Below are positions 34,318 through 45,043 of a stretch of DNA of 64,000 nucleotides, in pieces. Both the position numbers and the translations under genes were made by a program. The notes under the pieces were generated by a model. It ran no database searches. It had not been told where the DNA came from and saw only the letters and a list, made by a program, of their open reading frames with translations. Source of the DNA: Rhodospirillum centenum SW (GTDB taxonomy: Bacteria; Pseudomonadota; Alphaproteobacteria; Azospirillales; Azospirillaceae); assembly GCF_000016185.1 (NCBI RefSeq), contig NC_011420.2, positions 3,325,001-3,389,000 of the forward strand. The letters are read 5' to 3'. The first letter of the stretch is position 1; each line of letters starts with the position of its first letter.

Positions 34318-36588
34318 ATGGCCGACAGCGACAACCGGATCACGACGGAGGAAGCCCTTCTGCTGCACAGCGGCGGCCGCCCCGGAAAGCTGGAGGTCAC
34401 CCCCACCAAGCCCCTGACGACACAGCGCGATCTGTCCCTGGCCTACTCGCCCGGCGTGGCCCAGCCCTGCCTGCGCATCCATGCCGATCCTTCCACCGCC
34501 TACGACTACACGGCCAAGGGCAACCTCGTGGCCGTCATCTCCAACGGCACGGCCGTGCTCGGCCTGGGCGACCTGGGGGCGCTCGCCTCCAAGCCGGTGA
34601 TGGAGGGCAAGGCCGTCCTGTTCAAGCGCTTCGCCGACGTGGACGGCATCGACCTCTGCGTCGATACCCGCGACGTGGACGAATTCGTCAACTGCGTGCG
34701 CTTCCTCGGCCCCAGCTTCGGCGGCATCAACCTGGAGGACATCAAGGCGCCGGACTGCTTCATCATCGAGCAGCGCCTGCGCGAGCTGATGGACATCCCC
34801 GTCTTCCACGACGATCAGCACGGCACCGCCATCATCGCCGCCGCCGGCATGATCAACGCGCTGGAGCTGACCGGCCGCAGCATGGCGGACACGCGGATGG
34901 TGGTGAACGGCGCCGGCGCCGCCGCCATCGCCTGCGTCGAGCTGATCAAGGCCATGGGCATGCCGCACGGGAACGTCACCCTGTGCGACACCAAGGGCGT
35001 CGTCTACCAGGGCCGCACCGAGGGCATGAACCAGTGGAAGTCGGCCCACGCCATCCGGACCGACGCCCGCACCCTGGCCGAGGCGATGGAGGGAGCCGAC
35101 GTCTTCGTGGGCCTGTCGGTGAAGGGGGCGGTGACGCGGGAGATGGTCCGTGCCATGGCGCCGAAGCCGATCATCTTCGCCATGGCGAACCCCGACCCGG
35201 AGATCACGCCGGAAGAGGTGCGCACCGTCCGCAAGGACGCCATCGTCGCCACCGGCCGCAGCGACTATCCCAACCAGGTCAACAATGTCCTGGGCTTCCC
35301 CTACATCTTCCGCGGCGCCCTGGACGTGCGGGCCAGCACCATCAACGAGGCGATGAAGATCGCCGCCGCCCGCGCCCTGGCCGAACTGGCGCGCGAGGAC
35401 GTGCCGGACGAGGTGGACGCCGCCTATGCCGGCCGGCGGCTGCGCTACGGCCCGGAATACATCATCCCCGTTCCCTTCGACCCGCGCCTGATCGTCAAGA
35501 TCCCGGCGGCGGTGGCGCGGGCGGCCATGGAGTCGGGCGTCGCCCGCAAACCCATCGTGGACATGGAGGAGTACGGCCGCTCCCTGCGCCTGCGCCTCGA
35601 CCCCACCTCGGACAGCCTCCAGCTCATCTTCGAGAAGGTCAAGGCCACCCCCAAGCGGGTCGTCTTCGCCGAGGGCGAGGAGGAGCGGACGATCCGCGCC
35701 GCCCTGGCCTTCCGCACCGCCGGCTACGGCACGCCGGTGCTGATCGGGCGCGAGGAGGTGATCATCGAGCAGATCGCCAGCCTGGGCCTGGGCTCCATCG
35801 AGCCGCTGGAGATCCACAACGCCCGCGTCTCCCAGCTCAACGACGGCTTCTCCGACTTCCTCTACGGCCGGCTGCAACGGCGCGGCATGCTGTACCGGGA
35901 CTGCCAGCGGCTGGTGAACCAGAACCGCAACGTCTTCGGCGCCTGCATGGTGGCGCTGGGCGCCGCCGACGCGCTGGTCACCGGGCTGACCCGCAGCTTC
36001 GCCGTCTCCTTCGAGGACATCGCCCGCGTCGTGGACCCGCAGCCGGACCATGTCGTCTTCGGCCTGTCGGTGCTGGCCAGCCGGGCGCGCACCGTCTTCA
36101 TCGCCGACACCACGGTGCATGAACAGCCCAGGGCCGAGGAACTGGCCGACATCGCCATCCAGTCCGCCCGCACTGCGCGGCAGATGGGGCACGAGCCGCG
36201 GGTGGCCTTCCTCTCCTTCTCCAACTTCGGCCAGCCGATGCACCAGCGGGCGCAGCATGTGCGCGACGCCGTGGCCCTGCTGGACGGGCGCTCGGTGGAT
36301 TTCGAGTACGATGGCGAGATGTCGGCCGACGTGGCGCTGGATTTCGAGCTGATGAGCCGGCTCTACCCGTTCTGCCGCCTCTCCGGCCCGGCCAACGTGC
36401 TGATCATGCCGGGCCTGCACGCCGCCAACATCGGCGCCAAGATGTTGCAGAAGATGGGCGGCGGCACGCTGGTCGGGCCGCTGCTGATCGGGCTGGACCG
36501 GCCGGTGCAGATCGTCCAGATGGGGGCCACGGCGAACGACATGGTCACCGCCGCGGTGCTGGCCGCGCACGACGCCCTGGCCTGGTAG
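34318..36588 (+). CDS. maeB: NADP-dependent malic enzyme with phosphotransacetylase-like C-terminal domain
   Basis: A 756-residue enzyme that oxidatively decarboxylates malate to pyruvate. The N-terminal malic domain has Y43 in [10 protein letters not shown] and F-H-D-D-Q-H-G-T-A near 160; the nucleotide site [10 protein letters not shown] is near 200. From about residue 430 a phosphotransacetylase-like domain follows ([24 protein letters not shown]), which in MaeB proteins binds acetyl-CoA as a regulator rather than acting as an enzyme. ATG at 34318 follows AGGAGCGAG. A short hairpin (34261-34277) lies in its leader. Confidence 0.95.
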   Translation: MADSDNRITTEEALLLHSGGRPGKLEVTPTKPLTTQRDLSLAYSPGVAQPCLRIHADPSTAYDYTAKGNLVAVISNGTAVLGLGDLGALASKPVMEGKAVLFKRFADVDGIDLCVDTRDVDEFVNCVRFLGPSFGGINLEDIKAPDCFIIEQRLRELMDIPVFHDDQHGTAIIAAAGMINALELTGRSMADTRMVVNGAGAAAIACVELIKAMGMPHGNVTLCDTKGVVYQGRTEGMNQWKSAHAIRTDARTLAEAMEGADVFVGLSVKGAVTREMVRAMAPKPIIFAMANPDPEITPEEVRTVRKDAIVATGRSDYPNQVNNVLGFPYIFRGALDVRASTINEAMKIAAARALAELAREDVPDEVDAAYAGRRLRYGPEYIIPVPFDPRLIVKIPAAVARAAMESGVARKPIVDMEEYGRSLRLRLDPTSDSLQLIFEKVKATPKRVVFAEGEEERTIRAALAFRTAGYGTPVLIGREEVIIEQIASLGLGSIEPLEIHNARVSQLNDGFSDFLYGRLQRRGMLYRDCQRLVNQNRNVFGACMVALGAADALVTGLTRSFAVSFEDIARVVDPQPDHVVFGLSVLASRARTVFIADTTVHEQPRAEELADIAIQSARTARQMGHEPRVAFLSFSNFGQPMHQRAQHVRDAVALLDGRSVDFEYDGEMSADVALDFELMSRLYPFCRLSGPANVLIMPGLHAANIGAKMLQKMGGGTLVGPLLIGLDRPVQIVQMGATANDMVTAAVLAAHDALAW

Positions 36589-36819
36589 GGCCGGCCTGCC
36601 CGGCATCGCAATCCGGTACTGCGACCCGGCATCGCGCCCCGGCACGCGATGAAATTTCGATGACGCCGCTGCGGGCCGGCGGGACCGATGCTATCACGAC
36701 CGTTCGCCCCGTGCCGGAGCCGATGTCGGCCGGCGGGGGCGGACGGGACCCGCCCGGGGCCCGGATCACAGGTCCCGTCCGGGGTCCGGACTGGGGAGAG
36801 CACCGGCAGACCGCGTCCG

Positions 36820-38334
36820 ATGAGCAGGCAAGAGATCCGTCCCGACCGCTTCGTCCTGATCGGCGTCCTGCTGCTGGCGCCGACCGGGGGGATTCTGCTG
36901 TCGCTGGTGTTCGCCGGAAAGCTGGGCTTCGGCCTTGCCCTGGCCGCGATCACCCTGGCCGCCGGGCTGACCGGGCTGGTCCTGCGCATGCTCTACCAGG
37001 ACTCCCGGCTGATCGCGGAATTCCTGGACCAGACGGCCCGGGCGGACGATCCGGTGCCCGCACCGCTGCCCAACTCCGCCGTGGCGCAGACCCTGCTGTC
37101 GGCCACGGCGCAGGCGCAGCGCCGCTGGCTGGAGCGGCTGGACAAGGCCGAGCGCCGCGTCGCCGTGGGCGAGGCGGTGGTCGAGGCGATGCACGAGCCG
37201 CTGATCCTGATCGACCCCGACCGCCGGGTGGCACAGGCCAACGCCGCCGCCCGCACCCTGTTCGGGGACCGCATGTCCGGGCGCGACCTCGCCGTCAGCC
37301 TGCGCAACCCGGCCGTGCTGGAGGCGGTGGGACAGGTGCTGCGGGGCGGCACCTCGCGCAGCGTGGAGTTCGCCCTGCCGCTGCCGGTGGAGCGCGTGCT
37401 GGAGGCGCGGGTCAAGCCGTTCCGCCGCCCCGCCGCCAGCCCTGCCGGCCCGGCCGATCCCGGCGCCGGGACCGAGGCCGCGGTGCTGCTGACGCTGCAC
37501 GACATCACCGTGCTGAAGCGGTCCGAGCAGATGCGGGCCGACTTCGTCGCCAACGCCAGCCACGAACTGCGCACCCCGCTCGCCACCCTGCTGGGCTTCA
37601 TCGAGACTCTGCGCGGCCCCGCCCGCGACGACGCCGAAGCGCGCGACCGCTTCCTGGGCATCATGCACGACCAGGCCGGGCGCATGTCCCGGCTGGTCAA
37701 CGACCTGATGTCCTTGTCGCGGATCGAGCTGGACGAGCACACCCCGCCGTCCGGCACCGCCGACGTGGCGGAAATCGTGCGCAAGGTCGTCGCCATGCTG
37801 GAGCTGCGCGCGGCGGCCCGGAAGATCCGGCTGCGGGTTGACGGGCCGGACCGGCTGCCCCCCGTGGTGGGGGACGAGGACCAGCTCGCCCAGGTCTTCC
37901 AGAACCTGATCGACAACGCCCTCAAGTACGGGCGCGAGCAGACCGAGGTGACGGTCGCGCTCTCCGTCTCCGATCAGCCCGCCAGCGGCGGCGGCGGCGG
38001 TGTCCCGGGCGCCCTGTCGGCGGTTCCGGTCCTGCCCGGCCGGCGGCGGCCGACGCATCTGGTCGCGGTCGCCGTGATCGACCGTGGCGACGGCATCCCG
38101 CGCACCCATCTGCCGCGGCTGACCGAGCGGTTCTACCGGGTGGACCCGGCCCGCTCCCGCGCGCTGGGGGGCACGGGGCTGGGGCTCGCCATCGTCAAGC
38201 ACATCGTCAACCGCCACCGCGGCCGCCTCGCCATCGACAGCGAGGTGGGCAAGGGCAGCACCTTCACCGTGCTGCTGCCGGCGGCGACGGAGGAACCGGC
38301 CCCGGCGCAGCCGCTGCCCGGCGCCGTCGCCTGA
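36820..38334 (+). CDS. phoR: PhoR, phosphate regulon sensor histidine kinase
   Basis: A 504-residue kinase with two N-terminal membrane helices (~12-33 and ~38-58), a PAS-like domain (~113-235) and a HisKA domain with the phosphorylated H248 in F-V-A-N-A-S-H-E-L-R-T-P. An ATPase domain follows with N-L-I-D-N-A-L-K-Y, D-R-G-D-G-I and G-T-G-L-G-L-A-I-V-K. An insert of ~35 Gly/Pro-rich residues splits the ATPase domain after the N box. It heads the phoR-pstSCAB-phoU-phoB block, which fixes its role: phosphorylating PhoB under phosphate shortage, restrained by PstSCAB-PhoU. Confidence 0.92.
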   Translation: MSRQEIRPDRFVLIGVLLLAPTGGILLSLVFAGKLGFGLALAAITLAAGLTGLVLRMLYQDSRLIAEFLDQTARADDPVPAPLPNSAVAQTLLSATAQAQRRWLERLDKAERRVAVGEAVVEAMHEPLILIDPDRRVAQANAAARTLFGDRMSGRDLAVSLRNPAVLEAVGQVLRGGTSRSVEFALPLPVERVLEARVKPFRRPAASPAGPADPGAGTEAAVLLTLHDITVLKRSEQMRADFVANASHELRTPLATLLGFIETLRGPARDDAEARDRFLGIMHDQAGRMSRLVNDLMSLSRIELDEHTPPSGTADVAEIVRKVVAMLELRAAARKIRLRVDGPDRLPPVVGDEDQLAQVFQNLIDNALKYGREQTEVTVALSVSDQPASGGGGGVPGALSAVPVLPGRRRPTHLVAVAVIDRGDGIPRTHLPRLTERFYRVDPARSRALGGTGLGLAIVKHIVNRHRGRLAIDSEVGKGSTFTVLLPAATEEPAPAQPLPGAVA

Positions 38335-38348
38335 TCCGTCCGGCGCCG

Positions 38349-38416
38349 CATCCGGGCAGGCGCCCCATCCGGGCAGGCGCCCCATCCGGGCAGGCGCCCC
38401 ATCCGGGCAGGCGCGC
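38349..38416. repeat. 17-bp tandem repeat, 4 copies, after phoR
   Basis: Unit CATCCGGGCAGGCGCCC at 38349, 38366, 38383 and 38400 (the last slightly altered), starting 15 bp after the phoR stop and ending 51 bp before the Pho box. It is not coding. Confidence 0.93.
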
Positions 38417-38466
38417 GCGTTCCGGTCCGGTCAGCCCTGCGTCGCCGCGGCTCCCGACGGGGCCGG

Positions 38467-38497
38467 CTGTCATCAAACCGTCATGCGACCGTAGTAT
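38467..38497 (+). promoter_or_regulatory. Pho box and promoter of pstS
   Basis: CTGTCATCAAACCGTCAT (38467-38484) is a two-repeat PhoB site close to the enterobacterial consensus. TAGTAT (38492-38497) 7 bp on is a good -10 box, so the Pho box takes the place of the -35 element, as in known PhoB-activated promoters. It serves pstS and probably the genes beyond. Confidence 0.85.
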
Positions 38498-38605
38498 TTG
38501 GTTCGCGCTCGGGGACTAAGGTCCGGCTACCCCGCCGGGACCCAGTTGCCGGGGAGAGCGGGCTTGCATCCCCGGACCAGTTGCCAAGAAATCGGAGGCA
38601 ATGTC

Positions 38606-39646
38606 GTGACCACGAAGAAGCTTGCCCTTGCCGCCGCGCTCGCCGCGGTTTCCGTCGTCGGCCTGACCGGCGTCGCCGAGGCCCGCCAGCAGATCCGCAT
38701 CGTCGGTTCCTCCACGGTCTTCCCCTTCACTGCCACGGTGGTGGAGCGCTTCGGCCAGACCACCAGCTTCCCCGCGCCGATCCTGGAATCGACCGGCACG
38801 GGCGGCGGCATGCGCCTGTTCTGCGCCGGCGTCGGTGCCGATCACCCGGACATCACCGGCGCCTCGCGCGCCATGAAGGCGTCCGAGTTCGACCAGTGCC
38901 AGAAGAACGGCGTCGAAGAAGTCACCGAGATCATGATCGGCTTCGACGGCATCGCCTTCGCCCACGCCAAGTCCGGCCCGGACATCAACCTGACCAAGGC
39001 CCAGCTCTGGCAGGCGCTGGCCAAGGAGGTCGAGGTCAACGGCCAGATCGTCCCGAACCCGCACAAGCGCTGGTCCGACGTTGATCCCTCCCTGCCGAAC
39101 GCCCCGATCGAGGTGCTCGGCCCGCCCCCGACCTCCGGCACCCGCGACGCCTGGGTCGAGCTGGTGATGGACACCGGCTGCGAGGAGTATCCGGCGGTGA
39201 AGTCGCTGGCCGCTGCCCGCAAGAAGGCCGTCTGCCAGACCATGCGCGAGGACGGCGTGTTCATCGAGGCCGGTGAGAACGACAACCTGATCGTCCAGCG
39301 TCTGGAGCAGAACAAGGATGCCTACGGCATCTTCGGCTTCTCCTACCTGGAGGAGAACCTGGACAAGCTGAAGGGCGCGACCATCTCCGGCGTGACCCCC
39401 AGCTTCGAGACCATCGCCTCCGGCGAGTACCCGATCTCCCGCCCGCTCTTCATCTACCTGAAGAACGCCCATGTCGGCGTCATCCCGGGCCTGAAGGAGT
39501 TCGTCACCGAGTATGTCGGTGAGCGCGCCGCCGGCGAGGACGGCTACCTGGCCGACAAGGGCCTGGTGGCGATGCCGAAGGAGCGTCTGGCCAAGGTGCA
39601 GGAGACGGTGAAGTCCCTGACCCCGATGGCCAAGCCGGCCTCCTGA
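38606..39646 (+). CDS. pstS: PstS, periplasmic phosphate-binding protein
   Basis: A 346-residue binding protein with a Sec signal peptide (K-K-L-A-L-A-A-A-L-A-A-V-S-V-V-G ... V-A-E-A-R). The mature protein starts with the phosphate-binding strand I-R-I-V-G-S-S-T-V-F-P; later sites are S-T-G-T-G-G-G-M and T-S-G-T-R-D-A-W. It lacks a lipobox. The start is GTG at 38606 behind CGGAGG; no in-frame ATG fits. The Pho box upstream and the palindrome downstream suggest high, phosphate-controlled expression. Confidence 0.95.
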   Translation: MTTKKLALAAALAAVSVVGLTGVAEARQQIRIVGSSTVFPFTATVVERFGQTTSFPAPILESTGTGGGMRLFCAGVGADHPDITGASRAMKASEFDQCQKNGVEEVTEIMIGFDGIAFAHAKSGPDINLTKAQLWQALAKEVEVNGQIVPNPHKRWSDVDPSLPNAPIEVLGPPPTSGTRDAWVELVMDTGCEEYPAVKSLAAARKKAVCQTMREDGVFIEAGENDNLIVQRLEQNKDAYGIFGFSYLEENLDKLKGATISGVTPSFETIASGEYPISRPLFIYLKNAHVGVIPGLKEFVTEYVGERAAGEDGYLADKGLVAMPKERLAKVQETVKSLTPMAKPAS

Positions 39647-39672
39647 TCCGGTTGTCTGGTCGTTCGATCGGT

Positions 39673-39708
39673 GCTACCGGCAGTCATGACTGCCGGTAGC
39701 CCTTTCGG
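39673..39708 (+). terminator. Perfect 28-bp palindrome between pstS and pstC
   Basis: Arms GCTACCGGCAGTCA (39673-39686) and its exact complement (39687-39700) are followed by CCTTTCGG. It likely acts as a partial terminator or mRNA-stabilising hairpin that lets pstS be expressed above pstCAB. Confidence 0.65.
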
Positions 39709-39763
39709 CGTCCGGTAATGTGTATTTCCATGGTGCGGGGCACTCCCGCGTTCGGGGACGCCG

Positions 39764-41230
39764 ATGTCCATCCAGTTGACCGTCGCCATCCTGCTGCTGC
39801 TGTCCGCCATCGGCTTCTGGATGGGGCGGAGCCGGGCGGTGGCCGTGTCGGGCGGGCGGATCGCCAGCCTGCATTCGGTGCCCGGCTACTACGGGGCCTT
39901 CGCTGCCATCTGGGCCGGCCTGCCCGCGCTGCTGCTGGTGCTGTTCTGGCTGGTGCTCCAGGCGCCGGTCATCGAGACGCTGGTGCTGAACGGGATGTCC
40001 CCGGAGTCGGTGCTGACCTGGGCCCGGGCGGCGTTGGCGCCGACCGAGCTGGAGCGGGTCTCCGGACCGATCGCCGTCCAGGCGGCCGACGCCCTGGGCG
40101 AGACGCAACGGCAGCTCCTGCTCATCAACATCCGCAATCTGGCCGCCGGTCAGGAAGCCTATGTCAATCCCGCGGTGGTCGAGGCGCTGCGCCCCGCCGC
40201 GGCGCATTATGACGATCTGCAACGGATCGCCGGCTGGTCGGTCTTCGCCGTCTGCATGGCGCTCGCCGCCGGCGGGCTGATGCTGACCCGGCGGCTGATC
40301 GCGCCCCGCTTCCGCGCCCGCAACAATGTGGAGCGCGTGGTCGTCTGGGCGCTGGTGGTCTGCTCGATCATCGCCATCCTGACCACGGTCGGCATCGTGC
40401 TCTCGCTGCTCTATGAGAGCGTGCGCTTCTTCGCCTACGTGCCCGTGACGGATTTCCTGTTCGGCCTGCACTGGAGCCCGCAGACGGCGATCCGCGCCGA
40501 CCAGGTGGGGTCGTCCGGGGCGTTCGGCGCCATCCCCCTGTTCACGGGCACACTGCTGATCTCCGCCGTCGCCATGGCGGTGGCGCTGCCGGTGGGGCTG
40601 CTCTCGGCGATCTATCTGGCCGAGTACGCGCCGCGCCGGGTGCGCAGCACGGTCAAGCCGGTGCTGGAGATCCTGGCCGGCATCCCCACCGTGGTCTACG
40701 GCTTCTTCGCCATCCTGACGGTGGCGCCGGTGATCCGTAACCTCGGCGTGGATCTGGGGCTGGACGTCTCCTCCAACAGCGCGCTGGCGGCCGGCGTGGT
40801 CATGGGCATCATGATCGTGCCCTTCATCTCCTCCCTTTCGGACGACGTCATCAACGCCGTGCCGCAGAGCCTGCGCGACGGGTCCTACGGGCTCGGCGCC
40901 ACGCGGTCGGAGACGATCCGGCAGGTGATCCTGCCGGCGGCGCTGCCGGGCATCGTCGGCGCCTTCCTGCTGGCGGTCAGCCGCGCCATCGGCGAAACGA
41001 TGATCGTCGTCATGGCCGCCGGCATGGCCGCGAACCTGACCGTCAATCCGCTGGCCGCGGTGACCACGGTGACCGTGCAGATCGCGGCCCTGCTGACCGG
41101 CGACCAGGAGTTCGAGAGCGCCAAGACCCTCTCGGCCTTCGCCCTCGGCCTCGTCCTGTTCTTCGTCACCCTGGTCCTCAACGTCGTCGCCCTGCGCGTC
41201 GTCCAGAAATATCGGGAAAAGTATGACTGA
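39764..41230 (+). CDS. pstC: PstC, phosphate ABC transporter permease
   Basis: A 488-residue inner-membrane subunit. The last ~290 residues are the normal PstC permease core, ending in the ABC-interaction loop region (Q-S-L-R-D-G-S-Y-G-L-G-A-T) and R-A-I-G-E-T-M-I-V-V-M-A-A-G. The first ~190 residues are an extra segment with two or three membrane helices and a periplasmic loop (V-L-N-G-M-S-P-E ... N-P-A-V-V-E-A-L), as seen in other alphaproteobacterial PstC. It overlaps pstA by 8 bp. Confidence 0.94.
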   Translation: MSIQLTVAILLLLSAIGFWMGRSRAVAVSGGRIASLHSVPGYYGAFAAIWAGLPALLLVLFWLVLQAPVIETLVLNGMSPESVLTWARAALAPTELERVSGPIAVQAADALGETQRQLLLINIRNLAAGQEAYVNPAVVEALRPAAAHYDDLQRIAGWSVFAVCMALAAGGLMLTRRLIAPRFRARNNVERVVVWALVVCSIIAILTTVGIVLSLLYESVRFFAYVPVTDFLFGLHWSPQTAIRADQVGSSGAFGAIPLFTGTLLISAVAMAVALPVGLLSAIYLAEYAPRRVRSTVKPVLEILAGIPTVVYGFFAILTVAPVIRNLGVDLGLDVSSNSALAAGVVMGIMIVPFISSLSDDVINAVPQSLRDGSYGLGATRSETIRQVILPAALPGIVGAFLLAVSRAIGETMIVVMAAGMAANLTVNPLAAVTTVTVQIAALLTGDQEFESAKTLSAFALGLVLFFVTLVLNVVALRVVQKYREKYD

Positions 41231-42536
41231 TCTGGCGGAACCGATGGCGACCCCCGGGTCCTTCCACACGTCGGAGGCCGCGGAGAAGCGGCTGCGCCGG
41301 CGCTATGCGGCCGAGCGGCGGTTCAAGGCCTATGGCATCGTGGCGATCGCGGTCGCCTGCCTGATGCTGGTCGTGCTGCTCTACACCATCCTGCACAACG
41401 GGGTGGGGGCGTTCACGCAGACGGCGATCCGGCTGGAGGTGACGCTGGACGCGAAGACGATCGATCCCAAGGGCACGGGCAACCCGGCCGACTGGGACCG
41501 CGCCGCCTTCCAGGATCTGGTCCAGGACGCGCTCTACCGGGAATTCCCCGATGTCTCGGGCCGGGTGCCCAAGCGCGCGCTGCGCGGCCTGATCAGCCCG
41601 GTGGCCGGCGTCTTCCTGTACCGCGAGGTGCTGGAGGACCCCGCCATGGTGGGCCAGACGCGGGAGTTCTGGCTGCCCGCCTCCGACGACATCAACCAGA
41701 TCCGCAAGGGCCGCATCGACCGCACCCTGCCGGAGTCGAGCCGTCCGGTCAGCGACGAACAGCTCGCCTGGCTGGACCGGCTGGTGGAGCAGGGCAAGGC
41801 CACGTCGGTCTTCAACTCCACCTTCTTCACCGCGTCGGACAGCAACTATCCGGAGCTGGCGGGCATCCGCGGGGCGGTGGTCGGCTCCCTCTACCTGCTG
41901 ATCGTGACCGTGCTGCTGGCGCTGCCGATCGGTGTCGCCACGGCGGTCTACATGGAGGAGTTCGCGCCGAAGAACTCCTTCACCGACCTGATCGAGGTGA
42001 ACATCAACAACCTCGCGGCGGTGCCCTCGATCGTCTTCGGCCTGCTCGGCCTCGCCGTCTTCCTGGGCTTCTTCGGCCTGCCCCGGTCGGCACCGCTGGT
42101 CGGCGGCATGGTGATCGCCCTGATGAGCCTGCCGACCATCATCATCGCCGCCCGCGCCGCGCTGAAGGCGGTGCCGCCCTCGATCCGCGAGGCGGCCCTG
42201 GGCATGGGGGCGTCGCGGCTCCAGACGGTGATGCACCATGTGCTGCCGCTGGCCATGCCCGGCATCCTGACCGGCACCATCATCGCCCTGGCGCAGGCGC
42301 TGGGCGAGACGGCGCCGCTGCTGATGGTGGGCATGAACGCCTTCGTCACCGAGCCGCCGTCGGGTCTGCTCTCCAGCTCGTCGGTGCTGCCGGTGCAGGT
42401 CTACATCTGGGCCGACGCGCCCGAGCGCGGCTTCGTCGAACTGACCTCGGCCGCGATCATGGTGCTGCTGGCCTTCCTGATCATGATGAACGGCGCCGCC
42501 ATCTATCTCCGCAAGAAATTCGAACGCCGCTGGTGA
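41223..42536 (+). CDS. pstA: PstA, phosphate ABC transporter permease
   Basis: A 437-residue partner of PstC. The C-terminal ~260 residues are the permease core ([23 protein letters not shown]; the EAA-type loop [20 protein letters not shown]). The N-terminal half carries one membrane helix (~40-60) and a ~150-residue periplasmic insert ([11 protein letters not shown]) typical of alphaproteobacterial PstA. Its stop overlaps or nearly touches the pstB start. Confidence 0.94.
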   Translation: MTDLAEPMATPGSFHTSEAAEKRLRRRYAAERRFKAYGIVAIAVACLMLVVLLYTILHNGVGAFTQTAIRLEVTLDAKTIDPKGTGNPADWDRAAFQDLVQDALYREFPDVSGRVPKRALRGLISPVAGVFLYREVLEDPAMVGQTREFWLPASDDINQIRKGRIDRTLPESSRPVSDEQLAWLDRLVEQGKATSVFNSTFFTASDSNYPELAGIRGAVVGSLYLLIVTVLLALPIGVATAVYMEEFAPKNSFTDLIEVNINNLAAVPSIVFGLLGLAVFLGFFGLPRSAPLVGGMVIALMSLPTIIIAARAALKAVPPSIREAALGMGASRLQTVMHHVLPLAMPGILTGTIIALAQALGETAPLLMVGMNAFVTEPPSGLLSSSSVLPVQVYIWADAPERGFVELTSAAIMVLLAFLIMMNGAAIYLRKKFERRW

Positions 42537-42541
42537 GGACC

Positions 42542-43351
<810 letters not shown>

Positions 43352-43403
43352 GCCGGCACGGCGTCCGGCCCCGCGCGGGCCGCCAGCAGGACAAGGGGTC
43401 AGC

Positions 43404-44129
43404 ATGGCCACCGAACACACCGTCAAGTCTTTCGAGCAGGAACTGCGGCGGCTCTCCGGCCTGATCACCCAGATGGGCGGCGTGGCCGAGGCGCAGGTGG
43501 ACGCCGCCGTGCAGGCGGTGACCCGCCGCGACGTGGATCTGGCCGGCCGTGTCATGCAGTCCGACAACCGGCTGGACGACTATGAGCGCCAGATCGAGCA
43601 GGAGACCATCCGCATGCTGGCCCTGCGCCAGCCGATGGGCAGCGACCTGCGCGAGATCCTGGCGGCGCTGAAGATCTCCGCCGATCTGGAGCGCACCGGC
43701 GACTATGCCGCCAACATCGCCAAGCGATCCATCGCGCTCGCCCAGTTGCCCGCCGTCCGCCCGGCCTCGGCCATCCCGCGCATGGGCAAGCTGGTGCAGG
43801 AGATGCTGAAGGAAGTGCTCGACGCCTATGTCGACCGCGACCTGGACAAGGCCATCGCCGCCTGGCACCGCGACGAGGAGCTGGACGATCTCTACACCAG
43901 CCTGTTCCGCGAGGTCCTGACCTACATGATGGAGGACCCGCGCAACATCACCCCCTGCACGCACCTGCTGTTCATCGCCAAGAACCTGGAGCGGGCGGGC
44001 GACCACGCGACCAACATCGCGGAGACGATCCACTTCCTGATCGTCGGTCAGCCGCTCACCACCGACCGGCCCAAGGGCGACGAGTCGAGCTTCGCCGTCG
44101 TCTCGCCCGAGACCCCGGCGACGCCCTGA
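43404..44129 (+). CDS. phoU: PhoU, phosphate signalling regulator
   Basis: A 241-residue all-helical protein with two repeated three-helix PhoU domains, each with a metal-binding E/D-x-x-x-D pattern (L-D-D-Y-E-R-Q-I-E-Q-E and D-E-E-L-D-D-L-Y-T-S-L-F). Typical blocks are L-R-E-I-L-A-A-L-K-I-S-A-D-L-E-R-T-G-D-Y and N-L-E-R-A-G-D-H-A-T-N-I. It links PstB activity to PhoR inhibition. The C-terminus has a short extra acidic/Pro tail. It lies in line between pstB and phoB. Confidence 0.96.
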   Translation: MATEHTVKSFEQELRRLSGLITQMGGVAEAQVDAAVQAVTRRDVDLAGRVMQSDNRLDDYERQIEQETIRMLALRQPMGSDLREILAALKISADLERTGDYAANIAKRSIALAQLPAVRPASAIPRMGKLVQEMLKEVLDAYVDRDLDKAIAAWHRDEELDDLYTSLFREVLTYMMEDPRNITPCTHLLFIAKNLERAGDHATNIAETIHFLIVGQPLTTDRPKGDESSFAVVSPETPATP

Positions 44130-44170
44130 CCGCCCGCCCGAGTGACCGCAAGCCCCCAGCCGGACCCGCC

Positions 44171-44875
44171 ATGAACTCAGCCCTGAAGCCCCTGATCCTG
44201 ATCGTCGAGGATGAGGCGGATCTCGTCACCCTGCTGAAGTACAATCTGGAGAAGGAGGGGTTCCGCGTCATCTCCGCCAGCGACGGGGAGGAGGCGCTGC
44301 TGCTGGCCAACGAGCAGGCGCCGCATCTGGTGCTGCTGGACTGGATGCTGCCGCTGATGAGCGGGCTGGAGGTCTGCCGCCAGCTCCGGCGCAACCCGAA
44401 GACCCGCGACACGCCCGTCATCATGCTGACCGCCCGCGGCGAGGAGGCGGACAAGGTCCGCGGGCTGAACAGCGGGGCGGACGACTACATCGCCAAGCCG
44501 TTCAGCCCGACCGAGCTGGTCGCCCGCATGCGCGCGGTGCTGCGCCGCGCGGCACCGGGGCTGGCGGAGGAGCTGCTGCGCTTCGCCGACGTGGTGATGG
44601 ATCTGGCCGCGCACCGGGTCCGCCGCAACGGCCGCGACGTGCATCTGGGGCCGACGGAGTTCCGCCTGCTGCGCCACTTCATGCAGCACCCCGGCCGGGT
44701 CTTCAGCCGCGAGCAGCTCCTGGACGTGGTCTGGGGGCACGACGTCTATGTCGAGCCGCGCACCGTGGACGTCCACATCCGGCGCCTGCGCAAGGCGCTG
44801 AACGAGACCGACGACCAGGACCTGATCCGCACCGTCCGCTCGGCCGGCTACGCGCTCGACCAGAACACGCTCTGA
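44171..44875 (+). CDS. phoB: PhoB, phosphate response regulator
   Basis: A 234-residue OmpR-type regulator. The receiver domain has the acidic pocket E-D-E near residues 13-15, phospho-acceptor D57 in L-L-D-W-M-L-P, the Thr of L-T-A-R and K-P-F. The C-terminal winged helix (~135-230) has G-P-T-E-F-R-L-L-R-H-F-M, R-E-Q-L-L-D-V-V-W-G and the recognition helix V-D-V-H-I-R-R-L-R-K-A-L. It activates pstS through the Pho box at 38467 when phosphorylated by PhoR. Confidence 0.96.
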   Translation: MNSALKPLILIVEDEADLVTLLKYNLEKEGFRVISASDGEEALLLANEQAPHLVLLDWMLPLMSGLEVCRQLRRNPKTRDTPVIMLTARGEEADKVRGLNSGADDYIAKPFSPTELVARMRAVLRRAAPGLAEELLRFADVVMDLAAHRVRRNGRDVHLGPTEFRLLRHFMQHPGRVFSREQLLDVVWGHDVYVEPRTVDVHIRRLRKALNETDDQDLIRTVRSAGYALDQNTL

Positions 44876-44943
44876 GCCGGACACTCTCCGGGCCGGAACA
44901 CGCCCCGGGCACCGGCCGGCCGGGCGCCGCTTCCCCCGCCCGT

Positions 44944-44976
44944 CCCGGGCGGAAACCCGTCCGGGGTCAACTCCTT
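44944..44976 (+). terminator. Terminator after phoB
   Basis: CCCGGGCGG (44944-44952) pairs with CCGTCCGGG (44957-44965), with one G-T pair and an AAAC loop, and is followed by a TC-rich run ending CCTTTT. It closes the phosphate block, 69 bp after the phoB stop. Confidence 0.5.
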
Positions 44977-45043
44977 TTGAAAAAGCGTAGCTATTTGCCG
45001 CGCCCGCTTCCGTGCCCGCGCGCGCTGCGCTAGGGTGCCGCGC

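Noticed and set aside
34288-36645. A 785-codon minus-strand frame opposite the malic enzyme gene
   Set aside because: Shadow frame; the plus-strand gene has clear catalytic motifs.
36589-36660. CCCGGCATCG repeated loosely after the malic enzyme gene
   Set aside because: Copies are irregularly spaced and diverged; too weak to call a repeat array.
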